From: Sinomonas mesophila
Lineage (GTDB): Bacteria; Actinomycetota; Actinomycetes; Actinomycetales; Micrococcaceae
Assembly: GCF_001999765.1 (NCBI RefSeq)
Contig: NZ_KV908326.1
Location: 122,239-186,238 of the forward strand
Direction: 5' to 3'
DNA: 64,000 nucleotides
The number at the start of each line of letters is the position of its first letter. The stretch's first letter is position 1. Below, piece after piece: positions 8,032 to 17,693 of this stretch. Under the pieces are notes generated by a model. It was not told where the DNA came from, did not search any database, and saw nothing but the letters and a program-made list of their open reading frames with translations. A program made the position numbers and the translations under genes.

Positions 8032-10008
8032 CTACTTCCGCAGGTCCGCCGCGATCTGCTGCATGACGCTCGGGTCGGCGAGGGTCGTGGCGTCGCCGGG
8101 GTCGCGGCCCTCCGCGACGTCCTTGAGGAGGCGGCGCATGATCTTCCCGGAGCGGGTCTTGGGCAGCTCGGGGACGATGAGCACGTGCCTGGGCTTGGCG
8201 ATCGGGCCGATCTCCTTCCCGACGTGCGCCCGCAGCTCGGCGGAGGCGTCGTCGGCATTGTCAGTGCTACGGGTCTGGGCGTCGGCGCGCAGGATGACGA
8301 ACGCGACGACGGCCTGGCCGGTGGTCTCGTCCGCGGCGCCGACGACGGCGGCCTCGGCGACCCACGGGTGGGAGACGAGCGCGGACTCGATCTCGGTCGT
8401 CGAGAGGCGATGGCCGGAGACGTTCATGACGTCGTCGACGCGGCCGAGGAGCCAGATGTCGCCGTCCTCGTCCTTCTTCGCGCCGTCTCCGGCGAAGTAC
8501 ATGCCCTCGAACCGGGACCAGTAGGTGTCCTTGAACCGCTCCGGGTCGCCCCAGATCGTGCGGAGCATGGAGGGCCAGGGCTCGCGCACCACGAGGAAGC
8601 CGCCGTGGCCGTTGGGCACGGAGTTCCCGGACTCGTCGACGACGTCCACCGCGATCCCGGGGAGCGGGACCTGCGCGGATCCCGGCTTGGTCGCGGTCAC
8701 GCCGGGGAGCGGGGCGATCATCATCGCCCCTGTCTCGGTCTGCCACCACGTGTCAACGATCGGCGCGGCACCGCCCCCGATCACGTCCCGGTACCACATC
8801 CATGCCTCGGGGTTGATCGGCTCGCCGACCGTGCCGAGGACGCGGATGCTGGAGAGGTCGTACTTGTCCGGGATCTCGCGGCCCCACTTCATGAAGGTCC
8901 GGATCGCCGTGGGGGCGGTGTAGAGGATCGAGACCTTGTACTTCTGCACGATCTCCCACCAGCGGCCCTGGTGCGGCGAGTCCGGGGTGCCCTCGTACAT
9001 GACCTGAGTCGCGCCGTTGACGAGCGGCGCGTAGGCGACGTACGAGTGCCCGGTGACCCAGCCGACGTCGGCCGTGCACCAGTACACGTCGGTCTCGGGC
9101 TTGAGGTCGAACACCGCGGAGTGCGTGAACGCGGTCTGGGTCAGGAAGCCGCCGGTCGTGTGCAGGATGCCCTTGGGCTTCCCGGTCGTGCCGGAGGTGT
9201 AGAGGATGAAGAGCGGGTGCTCGGCGTCGTGCCCGACGGCGGTGTGCTCCGGCGAGGCGTCGGCGAGGAGCTCGGACCAGTGCAGGTCGCGGCCCTCGGT
9301 CCAGGCGATGTCCTGGCCGTTGCGGCGGACGACGACGACGTGCTCGACCGTGTGCCCCGGGGCGGAGAGGGCCTCGTCCACGGCCGGCTTGAGCGAGGAC
9401 GGCTTGCCGCGGCGGAACGTGCCGTCCGCGGTCACGACGAGCTTCGCCTCGGCGTCGTCGATCCGGCTGCGGAGCGCGTCCGCGGAGAAGCCGCCGAACA
9501 CGACCGAGTGGACGGCGCCGATCCGCGCGCACGCGAGCATGGTCACGACGGCCTCGGGGATCATCGGCAGGTACACCGCGACGCGGTCGCCCTTGGCCAC
9601 GCCGAGGGACTCGAACGCGTTCGCCGCGCGCTTGACCCGCTCGGTCAGCTCGGCGTAGGTGATGGTCTCGGAGTCGCCGGGCTCGCCCTCGAAGTGGATC
9701 GCGACCCGGTCCCCGAGCCCGTTCTCGACGTGCCGGTCCAAGGCGTTGTACGCGGCGTTGACCTCGCCGCCGACGAACCACTTCGCGAAGGGCGGCTCCG
9801 ACCAGTCCAGGGCCTGGCCGAAGTCCTTCGACCAGGTCAGCAGCTCGCGGGCCTGCTGCGCCCAGAACGCGGCCCGGTCCCCGGAGGCCTCGGCGTAGAT
9901 GCCCTCGCCGAGGTTGGCGGCTGCGGCGAACTCGGGCGACGGCGGGAACTGGCGCTCCTCGTGGAGCAGGTTCTCGAAGGCGTCTCCTTTGACGGTTTCC
10001 TGGGACAT
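8032..10008 (-). CDS. acs: Acetyl-CoA synthetase (AMP-forming)
   Basis: This enzyme activates acetate to acetyl-CoA through acetyl-AMP in the cytoplasm. It has 658 residues, the normal family length. The start at 10008 has an AAAGGA site; a longer reading to 10113 lacks homology-like sequence. Clear elements are the AMP-binding P-loop [18 protein letters not shown], the core [12 protein letters not shown], the hinge/adenylate region [20 protein letters not shown] with [12 protein letters not shown], and the C-terminal [13 protein letters not shown]. The Lys there is the catalytic residue that is reversibly acetylated in characterised Acs proteins. A short stretch near [11 protein letters not shown] has lower-GC codons and looks like a small insertion. 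It is followed by a hairpin. Confidence 0.97.
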   Translation of the reverse strand: MSQETVKGDAFENLLHEERQFPPSPEFAAAANLGEGIYAEASGDRAAFWAQQARELLTWSKDFGQALDWSEPPFAKWFVGGEVNAAYNALDRHVENGLGDRVAIHFEGEPGDSETITYAELTERVKRAANAFESLGVAKGDRVAVYLPMIPEAVVTMLACARIGAVHSVVFGGFSADALRSRIDDAEAKLVVTADGTFRRGKPSSLKPAVDEALSAPGHTVEHVVVVRRNGQDIAWTEGRDLHWSELLADASPEHTAVGHDAEHPLFILYTSGTTGKPKGILHTTGGFLTQTAFTHSAVFDLKPETDVYWCTADVGWVTGHSYVAYAPLVNGATQVMYEGTPDSPHQGRWWEIVQKYKVSILYTAPTAIRTFMKWGREIPDKYDLSSIRVLGTVGEPINPEAWMWYRDVIGGGAAPIVDTWWQTETGAMMIAPLPGVTATKPGSAQVPLPGIAVDVVDESGNSVPNGHGGFLVVREPWPSMLRTIWGDPERFKDTYWSRFEGMYFAGDGAKKDEDGDIWLLGRVDDVMNVSGHRLSTTEIESALVSHPWVAEAAVVGAADETTGQAVVAFVILRADAQTRSTDNADDASAELRAHVGKEIGPIAKPRHVLIVPELPKTRSGKIMRRLLKDVAEGRDPGDATTLADPSVMQQIAADLRK

Positions 10009-10307
10009 GGGAGTCCTTTCGGCTCGTTCCTCGCGGTCTCCAGCGGCGCCGTCCCGCCGCACGGGACGGACCCGCGCGGCTGTGAGGTCGAGCACACCGC
10101 TGCCTGCTCCCACCCTAGCGCCAACTGGGTAGCCCGGACGTTGCGTGCATCACACCTCGGCGCCCGGCGGCCCCTGCCCTGCGGTGGGCGGTAGACGCAC
10201 GACGGCGAGCGGTCGCCTTCCGCGCAGTGGCGGCTTCGAAACGGCGTCTAGGTGGGGCCCGCGCGGTTGGCTAGGCTGACCATAGAGGATAAGGCGAAGG
10301 AGTGACC
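10009..10307. other. Divergent intergenic region acs / membrane protein
   Basis: About 300 bases without a gene. TAGGGT on the minus strand (10113-10118) and TAGGCT on the plus strand (10272-10277) are possible -10 boxes for acs and the rightward gene. GAAGGAG, five bases before the ATG at 10308, is the ribosome site. A TGTGAT half-site on the minus strand near 10150 lacks its partner. Nothing else is evident. Confidence 0.3.
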
Positions 10308-11996
10308 ATGTCTGAAGCGAGCCACGGCCCGTCGGAGCAGTCCCGGCCCGGGGGACCCGGCGCCGGCCAGCACGGCGCGGCGGGCCACCCCGGCCCCGGC
10401 GAGCGCCACCGGAACGAGGCGGTCCTCGGGCCGTTCACCGTCCGCGACCTGACCCTGCTGGGCGGCGTGCTCATCACGTTCGTCGGTTCGCTTCTGCCGC
10501 TCCTGCAGCGCAACGTGCTGCTGAACCTGTGGAACGCGCAGAACATCTTCTTCCTCGCCATCGGGTTCCTGCTCCCGGCCGCCGCGGCGGGGCTCTTCGT
10601 CTGGCGCCGGCTCGAGCCGCGGCGCTCACTGCGCGTCGGCTCGCTGTCCGTGGACCAATTCGCGTCGGTCGCGGCGGTGCTGTCCGGGTCGTACTACTTC
10701 GTGTTCACGGTCACGACGTTCACGCCCGGGGCCGTCGTCGGGCTCCTCGGCGGCATCGCGCTCGTCGCCGCGACGACCGCCGCCCGCGTCATCCCGCCCT
10801 TCGCCGGTGACTTCGACGGTCGCACCGCGACCCCCGCCCACGTCGTGGCCCGGGACGCCGTCCAGCCCGTCCACCGACCCGTCGGCTCGGAGGCGCCCGC
10901 GCCGGTGGGGGCGGTCTCCGGCCCCGCCCGCCCCCAGAAGTCCCCGACGGATGACGACGAGCGGTCCGCCGCGTGGTTCGGCGCCGGCTGGGGCGCCTCT
11001 GCCGCGGGGGCGGGTGCCGCAGCGGCTGGTGCCGGCGTCGCCGGAGCCGGTGTCCGCGAGGCCGGCGAGACGCCGCGCGCGGCCGCCGCCGCGGTCACAC
11101 CGTCGGCCGACGACGTCGGCCGGCCCGACTCCGCCCACGAGACTGCGGCCCAGGAGGCCGCGGACGTGCGCGGTGCCGCTGCCCCTGAGCCCGTCGAGTC
11201 CGAGGAGCCCGAACGTACGGCCGGCCTCGGGGCCCCCGAGGGTGCGGGCGCGGAGGCAGCCGACGTCCGGCGTCCGGCGCCCGCCCAGAAGCCCGTTCAG
11301 GAGCCCGCCGAGGCGGCGCCGGCCGCTGCTGGCGGTGCACCCGAGGTGCCCGCGCCCGAGGCCGCGGGCCCGGAGACCGTGGCCATGCCCTCGGGGGCCC
11401 CCCACGCGGACGTCGAGCGGGAGAACGGCAGGCAGCTGCTGGACCGGATCGCAGAGGACGCACGGGCGGCGGCCGCCGCCCCCGGCACCGCCCCGAGCGC
11501 GGTCAGTGCGCCCGGAGAACCCGAGCAGGTCGCCGAGCCCGCGCCAGTCGCCGAGCGCGAGCCCGCGCCGATCCCGGAGCCGGAGCGGGAGCCTGAGCCG
11601 GTCGCCGGGCGCGCGCACGAGCAGGTCGACCCGATGCTCGGCGGGGGCACGTACGCGCAGGCCGACGGCGAGGCCTATGGCGCGCCCGAGACCGCCGCCC
11701 CGGCGACGGCGGTGTTCCCGTCCGCCGCGGGTGCCGGGGCCGGAACCGTCGGGGGACCCGAGAGCATCGGGGCCAGCCGTCCGTTCGAGGAGCCCGCCCA
11801 GCACTACGAGGCCTTCTGGTTCGCCGTGAGCCAACCGCGCACGGCCGTGGACCCGATGACCGGCGAGCCGCTCTTCGTCCTCGAGCCGGGGCAGTGGATC
11901 CTCGCCCTGCAGGACAGGGGGCACGAGTTCGTCGTGCAGAACACGGACGGGCGCGTCGGAGTCCTGCGGGAGCTCTCCGGAATCGAGCGGGGCTGA
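10308..11996 (+). CDS. Large Ala/Pro/Glu-rich membrane protein of unknown function
   Basis: 562 residues. The ATG at 10308 has a GAAGGAG site; a GTG two codons earlier is less likely. A hydrophilic head (about 40 residues) precedes four predicted membrane segments: [59 protein letters not shown] and [17 protein letters not shown]. Then comes a low-complexity Ala/Pro/Glu/Gly tail of about 350 residues, and a conserved-looking C-terminal module with [30 protein letters not shown] and ELSGIERG. The layout suggests a membrane anchor, a disordered spacer and a small folded end. It directly precedes nth with overlap or no gap. I recognise similar proteins in Arthrobacter-type genomes but no function. 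Confidence 0.75.
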   Translation: MSEASHGPSEQSRPGGPGAGQHGAAGHPGPGERHRNEAVLGPFTVRDLTLLGGVLITFVGSLLPLLQRNVLLNLWNAQNIFFLAIGFLLPAAAAGLFVWRRLEPRRSLRVGSLSVDQFASVAAVLSGSYYFVFTVTTFTPGAVVGLLGGIALVAATTAARVIPPFAGDFDGRTATPAHVVARDAVQPVHRPVGSEAPAPVGAVSGPARPQKSPTDDDERSAAWFGAGWGASAAGAGAAAAGAGVAGAGVREAGETPRAAAAAVTPSADDVGRPDSAHETAAQEAADVRGAAAPEPVESEEPERTAGLGAPEGAGAEAADVRRPAPAQKPVQEPAEAAPAAAGGAPEVPAPEAAGPETVAMPSGAPHADVERENGRQLLDRIAEDARAAAAAPGTAPSAVSAPGEPEQVAEPAPVAEREPAPIPEPEREPEPVAGRAHEQVDPMLGGGTYAQADGEAYGAPETAAPATAVFPSAAGAGAGTVGGPESIGASRPFEEPAQHYEAFWFAVSQPRTAVDPMTGEPLFVLEPGQWILALQDRGHEFVVQNTDGRVGVLRELSGIERG

Positions 11997-12853
11997 GCGC
12001 GACGGCGGCGCAGGCCCCCCGCGGGCGCCGGCTCAGTCCGGACGAGTCGCCCCTCGCCCTCAAGCGGCGGGCCCGAAGGATCAACCGCGTGCTCGCCGAG
12101 GCGTACCCTTACGCCCACGCCGAACTCGACTTCAGCGACCCCTTCGGTCTGCTCGTCGCGACAGTGCTCAGCGCGCAGACCACGGATGTCCGGGTGAACC
12201 AGGTGACGCCTGTCCTGTTCGCCCGGTACCCGGACGCCCGAGCCATGAGCGAGGCCCAGCTCGTCGATCTCGAGGAGATCATCCGCCCGACAGGCTTCTT
12301 CCGTGCCAAGGCCAAAAGCCTGCACGCCCTGTCCGCCCGGATCGTCGACGAGTTCGACGGCGTGGTCCCCGGAACCCTGGCCGAGCTCGTCACCCTCCCA
12401 GGGGTCGGGCGCAAGACGGCGAACGTCGTGCTGGGCAACGCCTTCGGTGTCCCGGGCATCACCGTCGACACCCACTTCGGGCGGCTCGCCAAGCGGTTCG
12501 GCTGGACGGCCTCGGACGATCCGGTCGTCGTCGAGCGTGACGTCATGGAGCTCTTCGAACCGGCCGACTGGACGATGCTCTCCCACCGCGTCGTCTTCCA
12601 CGGACGCCGCGTGTGCCTGGCACGCCGGCCGGCCTGCGGCGCGTGCCCGGTGGCCTCCCTGTGCCCCTCGTACGGCTCCGGCGAGACCGACCCGGAGAAG
12701 GCGCGGCGGCTCCTGCGCTTCGAGCTGGCTCCCGGCAAGGAGGAGCTGAGAGCGGAGATGGTCGCCTCCTCGGACCGGGCGGCCGCGATCCGGCAGCGCA
12801 CTGAGGCCGCCGCTGCCGTGCGCCCCGCCGACGGGTCGGGGGAGAACGTGTGA
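11894..12853 (+). CDS. nth: Endonuclease III (DNA glycosylase/AP lyase)
   Basis: This base-excision repair enzyme removes oxidised pyrimidines and cleaves AP sites. The HhH motif [18 protein letters not shown] carries the catalytic Lys, and VDTHFGR holds the catalytic Asp. The C-terminus has the iron-sulfur ligands C-X6-C-X2-C-X5-C ([17 protein letters not shown]), followed by a roughly 50-residue tail not found in the E. coli enzyme. The start is uncertain. The GTG at 11894 overlaps the previous gene by 103 bases, the next in-frame GTG (12089) would cut into the fold, and a CTG at 11993 overlapping the upstream stop would match homologue lengths best. The Nudix gene starts inside its stop codon. 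Confidence 0.93.
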   Translation: MDPRPAGQGARVRRAEHGRARRSPAGALRNRAGLSATAAQAPRGRRLSPDESPLALKRRARRINRVLAEAYPYAHAELDFSDPFGLLVATVLSAQTTDVRVNQVTPVLFARYPDARAMSEAQLVDLEEIIRPTGFFRAKAKSLHALSARIVDEFDGVVPGTLAELVTLPGVGRKTANVVLGNAFGVPGITVDTHFGRLAKRFGWTASDDPVVVERDVMELFEPADWTMLSHRVVFHGRRVCLARRPACGACPVASLCPSYGSGETDPEKARRLLRFELAPGKEELRAEMVASSDRAAAIRQRTEAAAAVRPADGSGENV

Positions 12854-13527
12854 GCGCCCGCGCGGACCTCGAGGCGCTCGTCGCGGACATCACCGCCGGC
12901 AGGAGGGACCCGTTCGACCGCCGCTGGCACCCGAAGACGCTCAAAGGACCCTCTCGCGCCGCGGCGGTCCTCGTGCTCTTTGGGGCCCTCGACGACGTCC
13001 CCGCGGTCTCGCAGCGGCCGCTGGCCCCCGCGGAGCTCGACGTGCTCCTGCTCGAGCGGGCAGCAACGCTCGGATCGCATCCCGGACAGGTGGCCTTTCC
13101 CGGGGGAGGCCGGGACCCGGAGGACGCCACGCTCGTGGAGTGCGCCCTCCGCGAGGCCCAGGAGGAGACGGGCCTCGACCCGAAAGGCGTGGACATCCTG
13201 GGCGAGCTGCCACCGCTCGGCATGGCGTTCACGGGCTTCCTCGTCTCCCCGGTCATCGCGTGGTGGTCCTCGCCGTCGGCGGTCGGCGTCGTCGACTATG
13301 GGGAGTCGGCACAGGTGTTCCGCACGCCCGTGCGGGACCTCCTGGATCCGGAGAACCGTGTCATGGCCGTCCTGCACCGCGGCGGTGCCCGGTTCGCGAG
13401 CCCGGCGTTCACGGTCAACGGAGTCCTCGTGTGGGGCTTCACGGCCATGGTGCTCGACTCCCTCTTCGAGGCCCTCGGCTGGGCCGTGCCGTGGGACCGC
13501 AGCCGCGAGCATCCCGTCCGGCCCTAG
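12850..13527 (+). CDS. Nudix hydrolase, CoA pyrophosphohydrolase type
   Basis: 225 residues. It probably cleaves CoA or its derivatives into 3',5'-ADP and 4'-phosphopantetheine. Evidence is the CoA-Nudix signature [14 protein letters not shown] directly before the Nudix box (GGGRDPEDA ... [10 protein letters not shown], with the metal-binding REAQEE glutamates). The GTG start at 12850 overlaps the nth stop by 4 bases, so the two are translationally coupled. It ends 41 bases before the stop of a convergent gene. The pairing of nth and this hydrolase recurs in actinobacteria (from memory). Confidence 0.88.
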   Translation: MSARADLEALVADITAGRRDPFDRRWHPKTLKGPSRAAAVLVLFGALDDVPAVSQRPLAPAELDVLLLERAATLGSHPGQVAFPGGGRDPEDATLVECALREAQEETGLDPKGVDILGELPPLGMAFTGFLVSPVIAWWSSPSAVGVVDYGESAQVFRTPVRDLLDPENRVMAVLHRGGARFASPAFTVNGVLVWGFTAMVLDSLFEALGWAVPWDRSREHPVRP

Positions 13528-13568
13528 CGCTGCAGGGGGGTCCGCTGTGCGACGGCGCCCGCGGCGGG

Positions 13569-15236
13569 CTACTTCGCCTGGTCGTACGACTCGACGACGG
13601 CGACGCTCAGCGGGAATTCCACGGGCACGCCCGGGAACAGCAGGCGGCCCGCGGACCGCGCGGCTTCCTCGACCGCCTCGGCGCACGCGTCGGCGGCCGC
13701 CGCCTCGGCGTGGAGCATGACCTCGTCGTGGAGGAAGTAGACGAGCTCGGCGCGCAGGCCCTTGCGCCGGAGCCCGAGCAGCCGGAGCCGCAGCTCGGCG
13801 ATCCAGCATTCGGCCCACTCGGCCGCGGTGCCCTGCACGACGAAGTTGCGGGTGAAGCGCCCCCGGTCCCGCGCGATCGTGTCGGCCCGGCGCTGCTCCT
13901 CGGAGGTGGCCGTGCGCTGTGAGGCAAGCCAGCGCTCCGACGGCGCGGGGGTGCTGCGTCCGAGGTGGGTCGTCACGGTGAGGCCGCGCTCGCCGTCGCG
14001 CGCCGCCTGCTCGACGAAGCCGACGGCGCGCGGGTAGAGCCGCGCGAGCTGGGGCATGAGCCGGCCGGACTCGCCCGTCGTCGCGCCGTAGATCGCACCG
14101 AGCAGCGCGACCTTCGCCCGGCCCCGGTCGCCGCCGAAGCCCGCGGCGGCGATCCCCGCATACAGGTCTCTGCCGCGGGCCGCGGAGGCCATCGCCTCGT
14201 CGCGGGCGAGGGCCGCGAGGACCCGCGGCTCGAGCTGAGAGGCGTCCGCGACGACGAGCCGGTGCCCGGGAAGCGCCCGCGCCGCGGACCGGACCTGGGC
14301 CGGGATCTGCAGCGCCCCGCCGCCCCGGGACGACCATCGGCCGGTCACGACCCCGCCCACCACGTACTCGGGCCGCAACCTCCCGTCGGAGACCCACGCG
14401 TCGAGCCAGGCCCAGCCGTTGGCCGTGAGGAGCCGCGCCATCTTCTTGTACTCGAGCAGCGGGGCGATGGCCGGGTGCGAGTACTCCCTGAGCTCCCACG
14501 CTCGGGTCGTGCGCGCCTCGATCCCGGCCCGGTGCAGGGCGCGCATGAGCTCCTGGGGGGAATCCGGGTTCATGCCGGGGGCGCCCAGGAGGGCCCGGAG
14601 CTCGGCAGCCTTCGCCTCGAGGAGGGCCGGCCTCGACCCCGCAGGCGGGCGCGGGCCGAGCCGTTCGGCGAGGACGCCGTCGTGCACGCGTGCGTCCCAG
14701 GGCACCCCAGCGTGCTGCATCTCGGCGGCGGCGAGCGATCCGGCGGACTCGGCGGCGAGGAGGAGGGCGAGCCGCGGCCGGTGCGGCGACCGGGAGACGG
14801 CTGCCAGCTGCTCGGCGAACTCGGCCGCGAGCGCCTCGGGTGGCGGACCGGCCGGCGCGGCGTGATCGAAGAGCGAGCCCTGGTGCGGCGAGAGCGGCGC
14901 GGGGGGCAGGGCATGGGGCGGTGCAGGATGGCCCGCCGCCGCGACCGCGGTCCCGGGGACGTAGCCCGTGGTGTAGGACGAGTGCGCGAGGATGCCTGCG
15001 CACAGCGACAGGTCGTGGCAGCGTCCTAGCGGAACATCCCCGGCGAGGAGCTGGGAGTACCAGTCGGGCGTCCTCCGCCAGACCCAGCGGGGCCGTTCTG
15101 CCGCCTCGATCCTGCGCACAGCACCCGCGAGGCCGTCCCGCGCGAGGTGCTCGGGCGGAGCGGCCGGGCGGCCCGCGGCGTCGAGCCGCTGCAGGAACAC
15201 GCTGCCGTCCGGGGCGGAGGCGACGAGCACATGCAT
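13569..15236 (-). CDS. DNA polymerase I-like protein lacking the 5' nuclease domain
   Basis: About 555 residues of family-A polymerase, annotated in related genomes as bifunctional 3'-5' exonuclease/DNA polymerase. Motif A is present as VVADASQLEPRVLAAL (replacing DYSQIELR), motif B as RGRAKVALLGAIYGATTG and motif C as VYFLHDEVMLHAE. The N-terminal 250 residues occupy the exonuclease position but show no clear DEDD residues, and no 5' nuclease is attached. ATGs at 15236 and 15245 are both possible starts. The reading frame stays open to 17744, but that part is antisense to real genes. Its role is presumably auxiliary repair synthesis, since the housekeeping PolA is not in this window. Confidence 0.88.
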   Translation of the reverse strand: MHVLVASAPDGSVFLQRLDAAGRPAAPPEHLARDGLAGAVRRIEAAERPRWVWRRTPDWYSQLLAGDVPLGRCHDLSLCAGILAHSSYTTGYVPGTAVAAAGHPAPPHALPPAPLSPHQGSLFDHAAPAGPPPEALAAEFAEQLAAVSRSPHRPRLALLLAAESAGSLAAAEMQHAGVPWDARVHDGVLAERLGPRPPAGSRPALLEAKAAELRALLGAPGMNPDSPQELMRALHRAGIEARTTRAWELREYSHPAIAPLLEYKKMARLLTANGWAWLDAWVSDGRLRPEYVVGGVVTGRWSSRGGGALQIPAQVRSAARALPGHRLVVADASQLEPRVLAALARDEAMASAARGRDLYAGIAAAGFGGDRGRAKVALLGAIYGATTGESGRLMPQLARLYPRAVGFVEQAARDGERGLTVTTHLGRSTPAPSERWLASQRTATSEEQRRADTIARDRGRFTRNFVVQGTAAEWAECWIAELRLRLLGLRRKGLRAELVYFLHDEVMLHAEAAAADACAEAVEEAARSAGRLLFPGVPVEFPLSVAVVESYDQAK

Positions 15237-15357
15237 GCCCACCATTCTCCCGGGCGCGCGGACAGGATTCGTCCTCCACAGCAGTCGCTCCGGCGTGTTG
15301 TCCACATAGCCGCGGGGGCCGGTTCCGCGTCCTGGCGACCGAGGCGAGGGTTGGGGC

Positions 15358-16503
15358 ATGGCAACGGAACAGCTGGGCACGGGGACCATCGGGGAGGCCT
15401 GGATCCCCGACGACGGGGCAGTGGTCTGCTGCATCACTGCCGACGCCGCGCTCCGCGAGGACTGCGCCCGCGTCGCCGCCGCGGCCGGGCTCGGCTTCGA
15501 TGCGGTGTCGACGGCGGAGGAGGCAGGCCACCTGTGGGCGGGCGGCGCGCTCGTGCTCCTCGGGGCCGACGTCGGGGACCTACCGCCGCAGCGGCGCCAC
15601 GACGTCATCCTCGTGGGGCGCGGCGAGGACCGGGCGCTGCTGTGGACGCGGGCCGCGTCCCTCGGCGTCGAGCACGTCGCCGAACTCCCGGAGGCGGCCG
15701 GCTGGCTCGCTGAGTTCCTCGGGCGCCGGCACACGGGCATCGTCCAGGGGAGTGTCCTCGGCATCGTCGGCGGCTGCGGCGGCGCGGGCGCGAGCACAAC
15801 GGCGGCCCTGCTCGCCGGAGCCGCTTCCCTCGCCGGCAGCCGCACGCTTCTCGTCGACGGTGACCGCCTCGGGGGAGGGCTCGAGCTTGGCGTGAGCGCC
15901 CGCGCGCCGGAGGGTCTCCACTGGCCCGACGTGGCGGCCGCGAGCGGCCCGATCAACCCGGACCAGCTCGAGGCCTCCCTCCCGCGGGTCGGCGGCCTCG
16001 CCCTCCTGTCCTGGCCCGCTGGGGCGGGCCGGGCTGCCATGGTGCCGTCTGCCGCCGTCGTCGGGGCTCTCGACGCCGCCCGCTCGGCCTTCGACGTCGT
16101 CATCGTGGACGTGGGCCGCGGCCGCGAGGCCATCGAGGACTTCGCCTGGGCCAGCGACCGCCTCCTCGTGGTGGTCCCCAGCCGGCTGGGCGGCGTGCTC
16201 TCGGCGTCGCAGCTGGTCCACGAGCTCCCGCCTGCCCCGGTCGGGGCTCTCGTGCGCGGCCGCGGCGCCGACGGCGTGGACGCAGAGCAGCTCGCCGACG
16301 CCATCGGCTGCCCCCTCGTGGGGCGAATCCCCACCCTGCGGCGAGCGGTCTCGGCCGCCGAGTCCGGCCGGCTCCTCGAGCTCTCCCGGCGCCGCGACGT
16401 GCGCAGGCTCGCCGAGGCCGTCGCAGCACCTGTCCTGTCAGCGGATGAGGATGACGCACTGCGCCCCGGGCGCGGGCCCGCCAGCCGCAGGAGGCGGCCA
16501 TGA
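15358..16503 (+). CDS. ssd: CpaE/MinD-like septum-site determining protein of the Tad locus
   Basis: 381 residues, first gene of the pilus/secretion cluster. The C-terminal two thirds form a ParA/MinD-type fold with LGIVGGCGGAGASTTAALLA in place of the deviant Walker A, then TLLVDGDRLGGGLE and FDVVIVDVGRG. Both lysines of the classical KGGxGKT motif are absent, so ATP hydrolysis may be weak or missing. This matches the actinobacterial 'helicase/secretion neighborhood CpaE-like' family and Ssd (Rv3660c type). The N-terminal 130 residues resemble a degenerate receiver-like domain. The stop overlaps the start of the next gene by 4 bases. It probably positions or regulates the pilus ATPase and may influence septation. 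Confidence 0.88.
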   Translation: MATEQLGTGTIGEAWIPDDGAVVCCITADAALREDCARVAAAAGLGFDAVSTAEEAGHLWAGGALVLLGADVGDLPPQRRHDVILVGRGEDRALLWTRAASLGVEHVAELPEAAGWLAEFLGRRHTGIVQGSVLGIVGGCGGAGASTTAALLAGAASLAGSRTLLVDGDRLGGGLELGVSARAPEGLHWPDVAAASGPINPDQLEASLPRVGGLALLSWPAGAGRAAMVPSAAVVGALDAARSAFDVVIVDVGRGREAIEDFAWASDRLLVVVPSRLGGVLSASQLVHELPPAPVGALVRGRGADGVDAEQLADAIGCPLVGRIPTLRRAVSAAESGRLLELSRRRDVRRLAEAVAAPVLSADEDDALRPGRGPASRRRRP

Positions 16504-17693
16504 GGCCGCAGGGCGTCGTCGACGACGAGCTCCTCGACGCCGTCCGGAGCTCTGTGCTGGCCGAACCGGGGCCGGTGACACCGGCGAGGATCGCGGCCGC
16601 CGTGCAGGCGAGCGGCCGACTTCTTGGCACGGCCGGGACCCTCGCAGCGATCGATGCCATCGCCGCCGAGCTCCGGGGGCTGGGCCCGCTCCAAGGCCTG
16701 GCGAACGATCCTCACGTCACGGACATCTTCGTCAACGGGCCCGGGGATGTGTGGGTCGACCGTGGACGCGGGCTTGAGCGTGCCAGCGGTGCATCCTTCC
16801 CCACGGAGGACGCGGTGCGAGCGCTCGCCGTCAGGCTTGTCGCCGTCGGCGGACGCCGCCTCGACGACAGCAGCCCGTGTGTTGACGTGCGTCTGCCCGG
16901 CGGGTACCGCGTCCACGCCGTCCTGCCGCCCGTCTCGATCACAGGCACACTCCTGTCGGTGCGGATCAGCCGCGAACGGACCCTGACCCTGGACGAGCTC
17001 GAAGCGGCGGGCACGGTGCTGCCGGCCCAGCGGGAGGTCCTCGAGGCCCTCGTCGTCCAGCGGCGCAGCTTCCTCGTCAGCGGAGCCACGGGCGCAGGCA
17101 AGACGACGCTCCTCAGCACGCTCCTGGGCCTCGTGCCGGGCGACGAGCGCGTCGTCCTCGTCGAGGACGCCGCCGAGCTCGTGCCCGCCCACGGTCACAC
17201 GGTGACCCTCGAGGCACGGCATGGGAACGTGGAGGGCGCGGGCCGCGTCGACCTGGCCGAGCTCGTCCGCCAGGCCCTGAGGATGAGGCCAGACTGGCTC
17301 GTGGTGGGGGAGTGCCGCGGCGCCGAGGTCAGGGAGCTCCTGGCCGCCCTCAACACAGGCCACAGCGGGGCCGGGACCATCCATGCCAACGCTGCCGAGT
17401 CCGTCGTCGCCCGGCTCACGGCCCTCGGGGCCCTCGCCGGACTGACCCCGGAGGCGACTGCGCTCCAGGCCGCCAGCGCGCTCGAGGCTGTCGTGCACCT
17501 CGAGCGCACTCCCGCGGGCCGCCGGGTCGCCAGCATCGCCGTCGTGGGCGAGGGACGGGGCCGTCTGGCCATCCGCGACGCCCTCGTCCGCGAGGGCGAC
17601 GGCGGAAGCGGCGCGTGCCGGCAGGGTCCCGGATGGGCTGACCTCGCGTCGATGCTGGGGCTGGGGCTGCGCCGCCTCGGAGCTGTCGCATGA
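16500..17693 (+). CDS. tadA: Tad pilus/secretion ATPase, CpaF/TadA type
   Basis: This hexameric ATPase powers Flp-type pilus assembly or secretion, 397 residues. It has an N-terminal domain with GPLQGLANDPHVTDIFVNGP typical of CpaF, Walker A SGATGAGKTTLLSTLL, an Asp box around VVLVEDAAELVP, and a Walker B/His region (LVVGECRGAEVRELLAALNTGHSG). ATG 16500 overlaps the ssd stop by 4 bases and its own stop overlaps tadB the same way, so seven genes form one tight operon. It fits the 'helicase/secretion neighborhood ATPase' family. Confidence 0.94.
   Translation: MRPQGVVDDELLDAVRSSVLAEPGPVTPARIAAAVQASGRLLGTAGTLAAIDAIAAELRGLGPLQGLANDPHVTDIFVNGPGDVWVDRGRGLERASGASFPTEDAVRALAVRLVAVGGRRLDDSSPCVDVRLPGGYRVHAVLPPVSITGTLLSVRISRERTLTLDELEAAGTVLPAQREVLEALVVQRRSFLVSGATGAGKTTLLSTLLGLVPGDERVVLVEDAAELVPAHGHTVTLEARHGNVEGAGRVDLAELVRQALRMRPDWLVVGECRGAEVRELLAALNTGHSGAGTIHANAAESVVARLTALGALAGLTPEATALQAASALEAVVHLERTPAGRRVASIAVVGEGRGRLAIRDALVREGDGGSGACRQGPGWADLASMLGLGLRRLGAVA

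Noticed and set aside
10009-10113. N-terminal extension of acs to 10113
   Set aside because: No ribosome site and no family similarity; ATG 10008 has both.
10140-10165. CRP/GlxR-type site upstream of acs
   Set aside because: Only one TGTGAT half is seen; the second half is missing.
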